A DNA stretch of 44,908 nt from contig CANQTP010000017.1 in assembly GCA_947626755.1 (NCBI GenBank), forward strand, positions 1 through 44,908, given 5' to 3'. The notes below the pieces were generated by a model. It worked only from the letters and a program-made list of their open reading frames with translations, did no database searches and was not told where the DNA came from. The position numbers and the translations under genes are program-made. Below are positions 29,342-37,445 of this stretch, piece after piece. Within the stretch, counting starts at the first letter, position 1, and every line of letters begins with the position of its first letter. This DNA comes from an uncultured Clostridia bacterium (GTDB taxonomy: Bacteria; Bacillota; Clostridia; Oscillospirales; Ruminococcaceae).

Positions 29342-31252
29342 TCATGCTCTCGGTTTGCTCCGTACGATCTGCCTTCTGGTGGATTTCTCGGTGTACATAA
29401 GATCGTCCGAAAGTTTTATAAGTTCGTCTACAGCGTCATTCTGAGGTTTGCGGCAGGTCATTCCGAGACTTGCCGCCGCTTTGTACGGCTTGCCTGACTC
29501 GCTGTTGTATTTATCAAGAAATTCATTGAAGCGTTTTCTGAAATTTTCAATGTATTCCGATTCGGAAAGATCGGTGATCCCCGCAACAACAAACTCATCG
29601 CCGCCGAAACGGGCGCAGATACCGCCGTTTTCCGAAGCGTACAGGAGAGCGTTTGCAACGGCTTTTATGGCATTGTCGCCTTCGGCGTGACCGTAATTGT
29701 CATTGATGAATTTCAGACCGTCCAGATCGGCTGAAACTATTGCGACGGTACTTTTGTTTTCAACGGCTTTTTCAAACATCGGAACGGCATACTGATAAAA
29801 TCCGCGCCTGTTGTAAAGCCCTGTGAGAGGATCGCATATGTAGAGCCGTTCCATTGCGGCGTACATTCTTACGTTTCCGAAGCCGTTGCCGAAAGTTTCG
29901 GAGACCTGCTGCATACGCTCGTAGAACACAATATTTACTTCCATGTTCATGCAGATATATCCAAGCGGGATATTCAGGTAGTGCAGAGAGGAAAAAATTA
30001 CAGGTATTTCCATATCGATGTATTTGTCAAATTCAGGAACGATCTCCTTGCGGTCAAACTTTACTACTTCGGTGCTCGGGTCATAATGGTAGTGGAAAAG
30101 TCCTCTGTAGACCATAAGCATTTCATCTGTAAAAGGGTGTTCAACATCGGGATCGGCGTCTGCGGTGCCGTTCTTCATCTGAACGTCAAGGGCGTTGGTG
30201 TTCAGGCAGCAGAAGGAATCGTTGAACATCTCCTTTCCTTCCAGCCCTTCATGGATAAGAGCGGGATTCCGCACGCTGCTTATGTAGGACATAATGTCGT
30301 TCATATCTCCTATGCGCTGCTGATAGCCGTCGAGCCTGTCATGCATTTCCCGCATGATAACGGTGGAATCGTTGGCTTTTTTCTTTACACAGCCGCAGGA
30401 CTGGGATTTTACCATCTCAAAATTTACCAGTATTTCTTCGGGAGCTTCTCCGCCGTTAAAGATATTTTCAAAAGTCTCTACTATGCGTTCGCACATTTCA
30501 CCGCAGCCGCTTCGGCAGGTTGTAAGTCTCGGAGTGTGGTACTCTTCGTCCTCAATGCCGTCAAATCCCGAAACTATGATGTCATCGGGAACGGAATAGC
30601 CCTTGTCTGCAATTACGCTGCAGGCAGTTATTGCCATAGTGTCGTTGCTGCATATGATGGCTTCGGGAAGTTCAACTCCCGGACGAAGGAATTTCTGCAT
30701 GACTCCTCTTGTGGGATAGTCCCAGAAATCGCCGTAGCCGACACGCTCGGGATCGTAGGGAATGCCCTGTTCTTCAAGAACTTTCTTATAGATGTTCAGA
30801 CGTTCTTCGGAAAAGCTGTTGCCTTCTATTCCCGCAATGAAGTTTACCTTTGTAAGCTGATGATCCACGATTATGTGGCGGACGATCTTTTCAAAGCAGT
30901 CTCCGTAATCATAATGAGCGTTTATGCAGCCTTCAACGGGACGTTCCACGGCAATTATCGGGATATTTCTTTCGTTGGCTTTTTTGGCGATAACGTCGGC
31001 AATATCCTTGTCCTTTATCAGCTCGCTGAAAAGGACGATACCGTCTATTATATCATAGTCCATAAGATTGAAAACATAGTATTCGCCGTTATCGTTGCGG
31101 CTGTTCCCGTAAAGCGCGGTACAGGTCTGATACACGAAAAGCGAATAATTATGTTTGCGTGCGCATTTGTTAAGTGTGCTTATGTATCTGAAAGAAGTTC
31201 TTTCGTATGCTTTTGGAATACACAGTGCGATTATTTTTCGTCCATTAAACAT
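29342..31252 (-). CDS. Diguanylate cyclase with LacI-type sugar-binding-protein-like sensor
   Basis: 636-aa cytosolic protein without HTH or membrane helix. Residues ~1-285 resemble the effector domain of LacI-family regulators (KIIALCIPKAYERTSF; AIICSNDTMAITACSVIADKGY; PDDIIVSGFDGIEDEEYHTPRLTT), with a Cys-rich KSQSCGCVKK after it. A middle region of ~180 residues follows, then an intact GGDEF domain (DPLTGLYNRRGF; GGDEF 550-554). It therefore probably makes c-di-GMP in response to an intracellular ligand, plausibly a sugar. The RxxD product-inhibition site is absent at the expected place. ATG 31252 is preferred to an earlier in-frame start because GGAG lies 9 bases upstream. Confidence 0.9.
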   Translation of the reverse strand: MFNGRKIIALCIPKAYERTSFRYISTLNKCARKHNYSLFVYQTCTALYGNSRNDNGEYYVFNLMDYDIIDGIVLFSELIKDKDIADVIAKKANERNIPIIAVERPVEGCINAHYDYGDCFEKIVRHIIVDHQLTKVNFIAGIEGNSFSEERLNIYKKVLEEQGIPYDPERVGYGDFWDYPTRGVMQKFLRPGVELPEAIICSNDTMAITACSVIADKGYSVPDDIIVSGFDGIEDEEYHTPRLTTCRSGCGEMCERIVETFENIFNGGEAPEEILVNFEMVKSQSCGCVKKKANDSTVIMREMHDRLDGYQQRIGDMNDIMSYISSVRNPALIHEGLEGKEMFNDSFCCLNTNALDVQMKNGTADADPDVEHPFTDEMLMVYRGLFHYHYDPSTEVVKFDRKEIVPEFDKYIDMEIPVIFSSLHYLNIPLGYICMNMEVNIVFYERMQQVSETFGNGFGNVRMYAAMERLYICDPLTGLYNRRGFYQYAVPMFEKAVENKSTVAIVSADLDGLKFINDNYGHAEGDNAIKAVANALLYASENGGICARFGGDEFVVAGITDLSESEYIENFRKRFNEFLDKYNSESGKPYKAAASLGMTCRKPQNDAVDELIKLSDDLMYTEKSTRRQIVRSKPRA

Positions 31253-31285
31253 TAGTACCACTCCATTATACAAATAATCAATATT

Positions 31286-31314
31286 ATTTTAACACAAAAA
31301 TAAAAAATTGTCAA
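31286..31314 (-). promoter_or_regulatory. Promoter of the sensor-GGDEF gene
   Basis: Minus strand TTGACA (31314-31309), a 17-base spacer, TAAAAT (31291-31286). The remaining divergent spacer up to 31437 is AT-rich with no other feature I can name. Confidence 0.8.
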
Positions 31315-31437
31315 ATATTTTGCAAGGCAAATATTAAATTTTTTGTATTTTTAAAATGAATGATTATTTAACGTGCTCGGCTTCCCCCGAAAATTTTCGT
31401 GCAAAAAAATATTTTTTATAAAACATCTCAGGAATGG

Positions 31438-31466
31438 TTGACTTTTTCGGAAATTTGTATTATTAT
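31438..31466 (+). promoter_or_regulatory. Promoter of the lipoprotein gene
   Basis: TTGACT (31438-31443), a 17-base spacer, TATTAT (31461-31466), 55 bases before the start codon. Confidence 0.7.
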
Positions 31467-31521
31467 ATTAATGTATAATGCTTTGCAGGATATGTAATTT
31501 TTTATAAGGAATGATGATAAA

Positions 31522-32190
31522 ATGAAATTAAGGAAATTTGTTTCGGCAATACTTGCGGCGGCACTTGCTCTTGCTTGTTTTACAGCCTGCGGCGACAAAG
31601 GGGAAGGAGCAGCTTCGGAAACAGCATATTCGGGCATTCTTACAAGAGTCAAGCTCGGTATGCCGCTTACTAAGATAGTTACGCTCCAGCCTGACGGCGT
31701 TGAACTGTATTATGAGACCGATACCCGGATATGGAGCATAAACAACGATACCGAACTTCGGGAAATAGCGGGACTTATTCCCGAAAACAGCGAGTATTAT
31801 TATGCCGATGATTCCATTATTACATATAATTTCAGGACTGTAAAGGGCGATGATGAGATCTATCTCAACGGCTATATGCAGGAAATAAGCTGCCTTATAG
31901 ACCGTGAGACCGCCGAAAAGTATTTCGCTGCCAAGACTCTTGAGCTTGAAAACAAGCACGGCGAACATACGGGAACGGTGACAGGCATTGAGGATATTGA
32001 CATGGATCTTATCTACAAGGAGACTTTTGACTGCCCGTCCTATACCGTTGTTTTCTCCATGACGGAAACTTATGACACTGTTGACAGCGTTGAAGGCTAC
32101 TATGGCACTCATTTCGCTATAGAGATAACCGAGAAGGAAGTCAAGGACGAAGTTATCAAGAATGTTGACGGCTCGGAAGCTTCGGAGTAA
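31522..32190 (+). CDS. Predicted lipoprotein of unknown function
   Basis: 222 aa with a classical lipoprotein signal: KLRK, hydrophobic AILAAALALACF, lipobox FTAC with Cys at about residue 23, then GDKGEGAAS. It should be lipid-anchored outside the membrane. The mature domain is acidic with many Tyr and Thr residues (YSGILTRVKLGMPLTKIVTL at its start, reminiscent of BLIP/SmpA-like folds where a short repeat begins with R-x-G-M). I do not recognise a family firmly. The ribosome site is TAAGGAATG before ATG 31522. It is divergent from the sensor-GGDEF gene and 127 bases before the isomerase gene. Confidence 0.85.
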   Translation: MKLRKFVSAILAAALALACFTACGDKGEGAASETAYSGILTRVKLGMPLTKIVTLQPDGVELYYETDTRIWSINNDTELREIAGLIPENSEYYYADDSIITYNFRTVKGDDEIYLNGYMQEISCLIDRETAEKYFAAKTLELENKHGEHTGTVTGIEDIDMDLIYKETFDCPSYTVVFSMTETYDTVDSVEGYYGTHFAIEITEKEVKDEVIKNVDGSEASE

Positions 32191-32317
32191 GCGGACGCCG
32201 ACTTTTAAGAAAAATTCTGCGGGAGAAAAAAATACTTTCCGCAGGATCATTCAGTAATTTAATGCGGCAAGGCGGCGGAAGTCGTCTTGCCTAAATTATA
32301 TAAAAAGGAGAATAGCT

Positions 32318-33805
32318 ATGAACACAAACAATATGCCCAAAGTAAAGCTCGGTATCTGCGCGGTGAGCCGCGACTGTTTTCCCATGGAACTTTCCGCAAG
32401 GAGACGTTCCGACGTTGTAAAAGCCTGCAAAGCTGCAGGGATCGACATTTACGAATGTCCCATAACCGTTGAAAATGAAAAGTATATGCTTTCCGCTGTT
32501 GACGATATGAAAAAGGCGGGAGTAAATGCTCTTGTGGTATATCTTGGAAATTTTGGACCCGAAACTGCCGAAACGCTTCTGGCAAAGAATTTCCATGCGC
32601 CCGTAATGTTCACAGCCGCCGCAGAGGAAGGTTCCGACAAGCTTGTTGACGGACGTGGCGACGCTTACTGCGGAATGCTTAACGCAAGCTATAACCTCGG
32701 GCTTCGGAATGTAAAAGCGTATATCCCCGAATATCCCGTGGGAACTGCCGCAGAGACTGCGGAGAAGATCAGGGATTTCATTCCCGTTGCAAGAACGCTT
32801 CTTGGACTTGCTGACCTGAAAATAATATCTTTCGGACCTCGCCCGCAGGACTTCCTTGCCTGCAATGCGCCTATCGCGCAGCTTTACAACGTTGGTGCGG
32901 AGATAGAGGAGAATTCCGAACTTGACCTTTTTGAAGCATACAACAAGCACGCGGGGGATAAGCGCATTCCCGAAGTTATTGCCGACATGGAAAAGGAACT
33001 CGGGGACAGCAACAAGATGGCGGGAATACTTCCCAAGCTTGCGCAGTACGAACTTACGCTTCTTGACTGGGCAGAGGAACACAAAGGCAGCCGCGAATAT
33101 GTGGTATTTGCAAACAAGTGCTGGCCTGCGTTCCAGACCCAGTTCGGATTTGTTCCCTGCTATGTGAACAGCCGTCTTGCTTCAAAAGGCATACCCGTTG
33201 CCTGCGAAGTGGACATCTACGGCGCACTCAGCGAATTTATCGGACAGTGCGTTTCTGACGATGTTGTAACGCTTCTTGATATAAACAACAGCGTTCCCGC
33301 AGATATGTACGAAAACGACATCAAGGGAAAATTTGACTATGCTCACACGGACACGTTCATGGGCTTCCACTGCGGAAACACTGCCGCCTGCAAGCTTTCA
33401 AGCAGGACAATGAAGTATCAGCTCATCATGCACCGCGGACTTGAACCCGACAAAGAACCCGACATTACGCGCGGAACACTCGAAGGCGATATTGCGCCTT
33501 CCGAAATAACGTTTTTCCGTCTGCAAAGTACGTCTGACGGGCTCCTCCGCGCATATGTTGCGGAAGGGGAGATACTTCCCGTTCCAACAAGGAGTTTCGG
33601 CGGCATAGGAATCTTCGCCATCAAGGAAATGGGAAGATTCTACCGTCATGTACTTATTGAGGGAAGATACCCCCATCACGGTGCTGTTGCGTTTTCCCAC
33701 TGCGGAAAGGCGCTGTTCAATGTATTCCGCTATCTCGGAGTCGCGGAGATAGGCTTCAATCAGCCCAAGGGAATGCTTTACAGAACGGAAAACCCCTTTG
33801 CGTAA
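32318..33805 (+). CDS. L-fucose/L-arabinose isomerase-like protein
   Basis: 495-aa cytosolic protein of the FucI-like family (COG2407 type). The N-terminal domain LGICAVSRDCFPMELSARRR and the core CWPAFQTQFGFVPCYVNSRL, CEVDIYGALSEFI and DTFMGFHCGNTAAC (metal-ligand-type Glu/Asp/His) match, with a C-terminal region GRYPHHGAVAFSHCGKALF. It probably isomerises an aldose such as fucose, arabinose or a related deoxy-sugar; family members have diverged and the substrate is not readable. AAAAAGGAG precedes the ATG by 8 bases. The 127-base spacer holds two small hairpins (CTGCGG/CCGCAG; GGCAAG/CTTGCC). Confidence 0.85.
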   Translation: MNTNNMPKVKLGICAVSRDCFPMELSARRRSDVVKACKAAGIDIYECPITVENEKYMLSAVDDMKKAGVNALVVYLGNFGPETAETLLAKNFHAPVMFTAAAEEGSDKLVDGRGDAYCGMLNASYNLGLRNVKAYIPEYPVGTAAETAEKIRDFIPVARTLLGLADLKIISFGPRPQDFLACNAPIAQLYNVGAEIEENSELDLFEAYNKHAGDKRIPEVIADMEKELGDSNKMAGILPKLAQYELTLLDWAEEHKGSREYVVFANKCWPAFQTQFGFVPCYVNSRLASKGIPVACEVDIYGALSEFIGQCVSDDVVTLLDINNSVPADMYENDIKGKFDYAHTDTFMGFHCGNTAACKLSSRTMKYQLIMHRGLEPDKEPDITRGTLEGDIAPSEITFFRLQSTSDGLLRAYVAEGEILPVPTRSFGGIGIFAIKEMGRFYRHVLIEGRYPHHGAVAFSHCGKALFNVFRYLGVAEIGFNQPKGMLYRTENPFA

Positions 33806-33808
33806 GAT

Positions 33809-34012
33809 TAAAGAGTTAAGAGTAGAGAGTTGAGAGTGGAGATGTTGACATAAACCGTTAGTTTTTCTGTTCTCAACTTCGTTGAGGATGATCTCCTCTC
33901 CTTGGAGAATGGCAGAGGTGGGGTTCAAAACTCGCCTCAACCTTGCCTCACGGCAGGAATTAATTTGAAAATAACAAAATAACGCCTGAGTGCCCGCGGG
34001 GGCTTCCCCGCT
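33809..34012. repeat. Intergenic repeat with degenerate palindromic element
   Basis: GAGTTAAGAGTAGAGAGTTGAGAGTGGAGA (33812-33841) repeats the unit found at 18168. CCTCACGGCAGG (33946-33957), AACAAAATAACGCCTGAGTGC and a terminal palindrome GCGGGGGCTTCCCCGC follow. This copies the right half of 6206-6413, except that the usual GCAGGCTCAGCCTGC end is replaced by another GC-rich inverted repeat. No gene lies in this 269-base spacer. Confidence 0.7.
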
Positions 34013-34074
34013 TAATTTGTGGGTATATGAAAATCAAAAAGAAAAAATGACCGGCAGATTTGAGGTGATAAAAA

Positions 34075-34740
34075 ATGACCGTAAACAATATAGCAATGTT
34101 TAAGATAAACGATCGTTTGCTTTACAGAGAATGCGACCTTGTAAAATGTGATTTTGCATATTTATTTGTTTGTATTGACAAAAGCGGACAAAGATATATT
34201 GTTATTGACCTTGACAGCAACGAATTTCTGATAGCTAAAATATCCGCTGCAAAACTTATGAATATGATAAACGACAGAATAACAATGAGAGATGTATTTA
34301 CGGGAGCAAAAGAAGTTTTTTATGTAAGATCCGGGGATTCCTTGGAAGATGATATTATCACCGTAATGTCAGCTTCCGAAATCCCCGAAGAATATCTGCC
34401 CGATACGGATTCATATTTTGAATGCCCCGATGATAAAAAACTTGATGATTATATCAGCAAACTGAAACAGCATATCACAGCTGTATCTTCTGTCCGTCCG
34501 GTAGGAATATTAAAACCATATTCGGGCAATGACAAAAACATATATATTGATGCAAACAACAATCTGTTTGTACCCGTATCGTTGGGGATCATAAAAAATA
34601 TGCCGTATCAGATACGCCGCAGATCGGGAATTGAAAGTAAAGGCTATGTAAAACGTTCAGCTTCACAAGGCAGAAAAACAAAATCAAGTACGGTAAAACA
34701 TTCAAAATTAATTTCATACATGAAAAATAAGATAACCTAA
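34075..34740 (+). CDS. Protein of unknown function, AT-rich accessory gene
   Basis: 221 aa that I do not recognise. The N-terminal ~100 residues are beta-strand-like (YLFVCIDKSGQRYIVIDLDSN, FLIAKISAAKLMNMI), the middle is acidic (IPEEYLPDTDSYFECPDDKK) and the C-terminal 40 residues are strongly basic (KRSASQGRKTKSSTVKH), possibly nucleic-acid binding. There are no membrane segments. GAGGTGATAAAAA precedes ATG 34075. Its base composition is more AT-rich than the neighbouring queH and aminopeptidase genes, and it follows repeat DNA. It also lies immediately before a Cys-rich gene lacking a start codon, which suggests a recent arrival. Confidence 0.7.
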   Translation: MTVNNIAMFKINDRLLYRECDLVKCDFAYLFVCIDKSGQRYIVIDLDSNEFLIAKISAAKLMNMINDRITMRDVFTGAKEVFYVRSGDSLEDDIITVMSASEIPEEYLPDTDSYFECPDDKKLDDYISKLKQHITAVSSVRPVGILKPYSGNDKNIYIDANNNLFVPVSLGIIKNMPYQIRRRSGIESKGYVKRSASQGRKTKSSTVKHSKLISYMKNKIT

Positions 34741-34764
34741 CATTTTACGAAAGGTCTTGATTTT

Positions 34765-34938
34765 ACGTCCCAATTAATTGCTTCTTTCGGAATTGCCGAT
34801 TATATCGCTCTTGCGGTTATCGCGCTGCTGATATTTTCGGCGGTAATGTATCTGAAAAGACGTAAGAAAAAAGGCTGCGGCGGCTGTTCAGGCTGTCCTT
34901 ACGCCGGAAGCTGCCAAAAGAAAAAGGACGAGAAATAA
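34765..34938 (+). CDS. FeoB-associated-type Cys-rich small membrane protein, no normal start codon
   Basis: The frame after the previous gene's stop encodes one membrane helix (IADYIALAVIALLIFSAVMY), a basic stretch KRRKKK and the cysteine cluster GCGGCSGCPYAGSC, ending QKKKDEK. That is the pattern of the small proteins often found with ferrous iron transporters. There is no feoB here. No ATG, GTG or TTG exists in frame before the helix. The best start is ACG 34765, 10 bases after GAAAGG, giving a 57-residue product beginning S-Q-L-I-A-S-F-G. It is either a near-cognate start, a mutated ATG or a 5'-truncated gene. The queH start follows 12 bases after its stop. Confidence 0.6.
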   Translation, partial: TSQLIASFGIADYIALAVIALLIFSAVMYLKRRKKKGCGGCSGCPYAGSCQKKKDEK

Positions 34939-34950
34939 AGCGGTGAACCC

Positions 34951-35580
34951 ATGGAACAAAAAAGAAACTTCCGCCTTGAACAGGAAAAGATAATAAAAAA
35001 TCTTGAAACGCCGCCAACGCTGCTTCTCCACAGCTGCTGCGCTCCCTGTTCAAGCGCGGTGCTTGAATATCTTGCGGAATATTTTAAAATAACCGTTTTC
35101 TACTTTAACCCCAACATTTTCCCCGAGGAAGAATTCCTGCACAGGATCTCCGAACAGAAACGGCTTATTTCAGAACTTCCCTGCAAATATCCCGTGGAAT
35201 TTATCGAGCAGGGTTGGCAGTCAGAACGCTTTTACCAAGCTGTGAAAGGTCTGGAAAATATCCCTGAGGGCGGCGAACGCTGTTTCGCCTGCTATCGTCT
35301 GCGGCTTGAAGAGACTGCAAAACTTGCGGCGGAACTTAAATTTGAATATTTTACAACGACGCTTTCGGTAAGTCCTTACAAAAACGCCGCTAAACTCAAC
35401 GAGATAGGCGAGGAACTTTCCGCAGAATACGGCGTGAAACACCTGCCCTCGGATTTCAAAAAGAAAGACGGCTACAAGCGGAGCATTGAACTTTCCGCAA
35501 AGTACGGTCTTTACCGTCAGAATTACTGCGGCTGTATATTTTCACAGAAAGAAGCGGAAAGCAGAACGCGTTCCGTCTGA
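34951..35580 (+). CDS. queH: Epoxyqueuosine reductase QueH
   Basis: Last step of queuosine synthesis: reduces epoxyqueuosine in tRNA, in organisms lacking the unrelated QueG. The 209-aa protein has the cysteine pairs that hold the Fe-S cluster and metal: LLHSCCAPCSSA near residue 28-37, GERCFACYRLRLEETA in the middle and YRQNYCGC near the end. Length is as usual. The ribosome site is weak (GGTGA before ATG 34951), so translation may depend on the preceding small gene. No other queuosine genes are in the window, suggesting salvage or distant genes. Confidence 0.93.
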   Translation: MEQKRNFRLEQEKIIKNLETPPTLLLHSCCAPCSSAVLEYLAEYFKITVFYFNPNIFPEEEFLHRISEQKRLISELPCKYPVEFIEQGWQSERFYQAVKGLENIPEGGERCFACYRLRLEETAKLAAELKFEYFTTTLSVSPYKNAAKLNEIGEELSAEYGVKHLPSDFKKKDGYKRSIELSAKYGLYRQNYCGCIFSQKEAESRTRSV

Positions 35581-35601
35581 ATTTTTTAAAGGAATGATGA
35601 T

Positions 35602-37398
35602 ATGTCCACGGCAAAGGAAAATATTTCCGCATTGAGAAATGAAATGTCAGATGCGGGTATTGATGTTTATATTGTCCCAACTTCCGATTTCCACGACAGC
35701 GAATATGTCAGTCCCTATTTTGAAGCGCGGAAGTTTCTCAGCGGGTTTACGGGATCGGCGGGAACGCTTGTTGTTTCGCGGGAAAAAGCCGTTCTGTTCA
35801 CGGACGGAAGATATTTTATCCAAGCGGAAAATCAGCTTTCGGGCAGCGGGATAGATCTTATGAGAGCGGGGGAGGAAGGCGTTCCCACGGTCAGGGAATA
35901 TGTAAAAAAAGTACTGCCCGACAACGGCGTTATCGGTTTTGATGGTCGCGTGATCTCGGCAGAATCGGGTAAATATTATGAAAAGACCGCTTCGGAAAAA
36001 GGCGGGAAAGTCGTTTCCCATAAGGATCTTGCGGATAATATCTGGAAAGATCGTCCCGCCCTTGAACATTCGGAAATTTACCGCCTTGATGAGAAATACA
36101 GCGGAAAGACCGTTTCGGAAAAGCTTGCGGAAGTCCGCAAAAAAATTGCCGATGAAAAAGCGGACGTCCACATTATCACGACTCCCGATGATATTTCATG
36201 GCTTTTCAATATCCGCGCCGATGATGTAAAATTCTGCCCTGTGGTGCTTTCCTATGCGGCAGTTACTGCGGAAAAGGCACTGCTGTTTCTTGAAATTTCC
36301 GCTTGCAGAACGGAGATCTCCGAAAAGCTTGCGGAAAGCGGCGTTGAAATATTCCCATACGATGAGATCTACAGCTATGCCGGAAAACTTTCGGGTAAAA
36401 AAGTTCTTCTTGACGAAAAGAGAGTAAATTACCGACTTGTAAATCTCCTTAAAAACTGCGAGATAATTTCCGCTCCCACGCCCTGCACGCTTTTAAAAGC
36501 CGTGAAAAATCCTGTTGAAATTGAAAATATCCGCCGCGCGCACGTTATTGACGGCATTGCTGTCACAAAATTCATGTATTGGCTGAAAAACACCATAGGC
36601 AAGGAGAAAATTTCCGAGGGCGATGCGGGAAATTACATTGACAGCCTGAGGAAACAAGTAGGCGGGGAAAATTATATTGCTCCGAGTTTTGAAACTATCA
36701 GCGCGTACAATTCCAACGCCGCAATGATGCATTACAGCGCGGGGGAGGACGGCGGCGCGATCCTTGAACCGCATGGATTGCTCCTTGTTGACAGCGGCGG
36801 ACATTATCTTCTTGGAACTACCGACATTACCCGCACATTTGCTCTTGGGGAAATTACCGATGAAATGCGTTTCCACTTTACTCTTACGCTGAAGTCGATG
36901 CTGAACCTTGCAAATGCGGTGTTTCTCCACGGCTGCCGCGGGGAAGATCTTGATATTACAGCCCGTGCGCCGATGTGGGAAAACGGTCTTGATTACCGCT
37001 GCGGAACGGGACACGGTGTAGGGTATCTGTTAAGTGTCCACGAAAGCCCCAACAGTTTCCGCTGGAAAATAAGTGATGACCGTCCTGTAAGCGCGGTTCT
37101 TGAAGAAGGAATGGTGACAACGGACGAACCGGGAGTTTACGTTGAAAACAGTCACGGCATACGCATTGAGAACGAGCTTCTCTGCGTAAAAGCGGAAAAG
37201 TGCGAGTACGGACAGCTTATGAAATTTGAGACGATAACCTATGCGCCAATTGACCTTGACTGCGTGGATATTTCCATGCTTGACTATAAGGACAAGGAAC
37301 GTCTCAACGCGTACCACAGAATGGTTTTTGAAAAGCTTTCGCCGCACTTTGAGGGCAGGGAACTGGAGTTCCTTAAAAAATATACAAGAGAAATATAA
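35602..37398 (+). CDS. Xaa-Pro aminopeptidase (aminopeptidase P)
   Basis: 598-aa cytosolic metallopeptidase removing N-terminal residues before proline. Two creatinase-like N-terminal domains (ISALRNEMSDAGIDVYIVPTSDFHDSEY) precede the pita-bread fold. The two-metal site is complete: Asp in LLLVDSGGHYLLGTTDITRTF (two Asp), His in GTGHGVGYLLSVHE, Glu in GMVTTDEPGVYVENSHG and Glu in IRIENELL. It is the long form (about 600 aa) of the family. The ribosome site is AAAGGAATGATGAT. It lies 21 bases after queH and ends at a terminator. Confidence 0.95.
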   Translation: MSTAKENISALRNEMSDAGIDVYIVPTSDFHDSEYVSPYFEARKFLSGFTGSAGTLVVSREKAVLFTDGRYFIQAENQLSGSGIDLMRAGEEGVPTVREYVKKVLPDNGVIGFDGRVISAESGKYYEKTASEKGGKVVSHKDLADNIWKDRPALEHSEIYRLDEKYSGKTVSEKLAEVRKKIADEKADVHIITTPDDISWLFNIRADDVKFCPVVLSYAAVTAEKALLFLEISACRTEISEKLAESGVEIFPYDEIYSYAGKLSGKKVLLDEKRVNYRLVNLLKNCEIISAPTPCTLLKAVKNPVEIENIRRAHVIDGIAVTKFMYWLKNTIGKEKISEGDAGNYIDSLRKQVGGENYIAPSFETISAYNSNAAMMHYSAGEDGGAILEPHGLLLVDSGGHYLLGTTDITRTFALGEITDEMRFHFTLTLKSMLNLANAVFLHGCRGEDLDITARAPMWENGLDYRCGTGHGVGYLLSVHESPNSFRWKISDDRPVSAVLEEGMVTTDEPGVYVENSHGIRIENELLCVKAEKCEYGQLMKFETITYAPIDLDCVDISMLDYKDKERLNAYHRMVFEKLSPHFEGRELEFLKKYTREI

Positions 37399-37402
37399 AA
37401 AT

Positions 37403-37445
37403 ATCGGACGCCTGATTTTAATTTCAATTCGGCGTCCGATTTTAT
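37403..37445. terminator. Bidirectional terminator between aminopeptidase P and parC
   Basis: ATCGGACGCC (37403-37412) pairs with GGCGTCCGAT (37431-37440), a 10-base perfect stem with an 18-base loop; TTTATT follows on the plus strand and TTTTTAT on the minus strand. Confidence 0.85.

Noticed and set aside
29981-31255. 424-codon plus-strand open frame opposite the sensor-GGDEF gene
   Set aside because: It is an antisense shadow: no ribosome site, unlikely composition, and the minus-strand frame has clear domains.
33842-33945. Possible small gene or RNA between the isomerase and the repeat fragment
   Set aside because: No start with ribosome site, no stable conserved fold recognised; only short inverted segments such as CTCCTCTCC/GGAGA.
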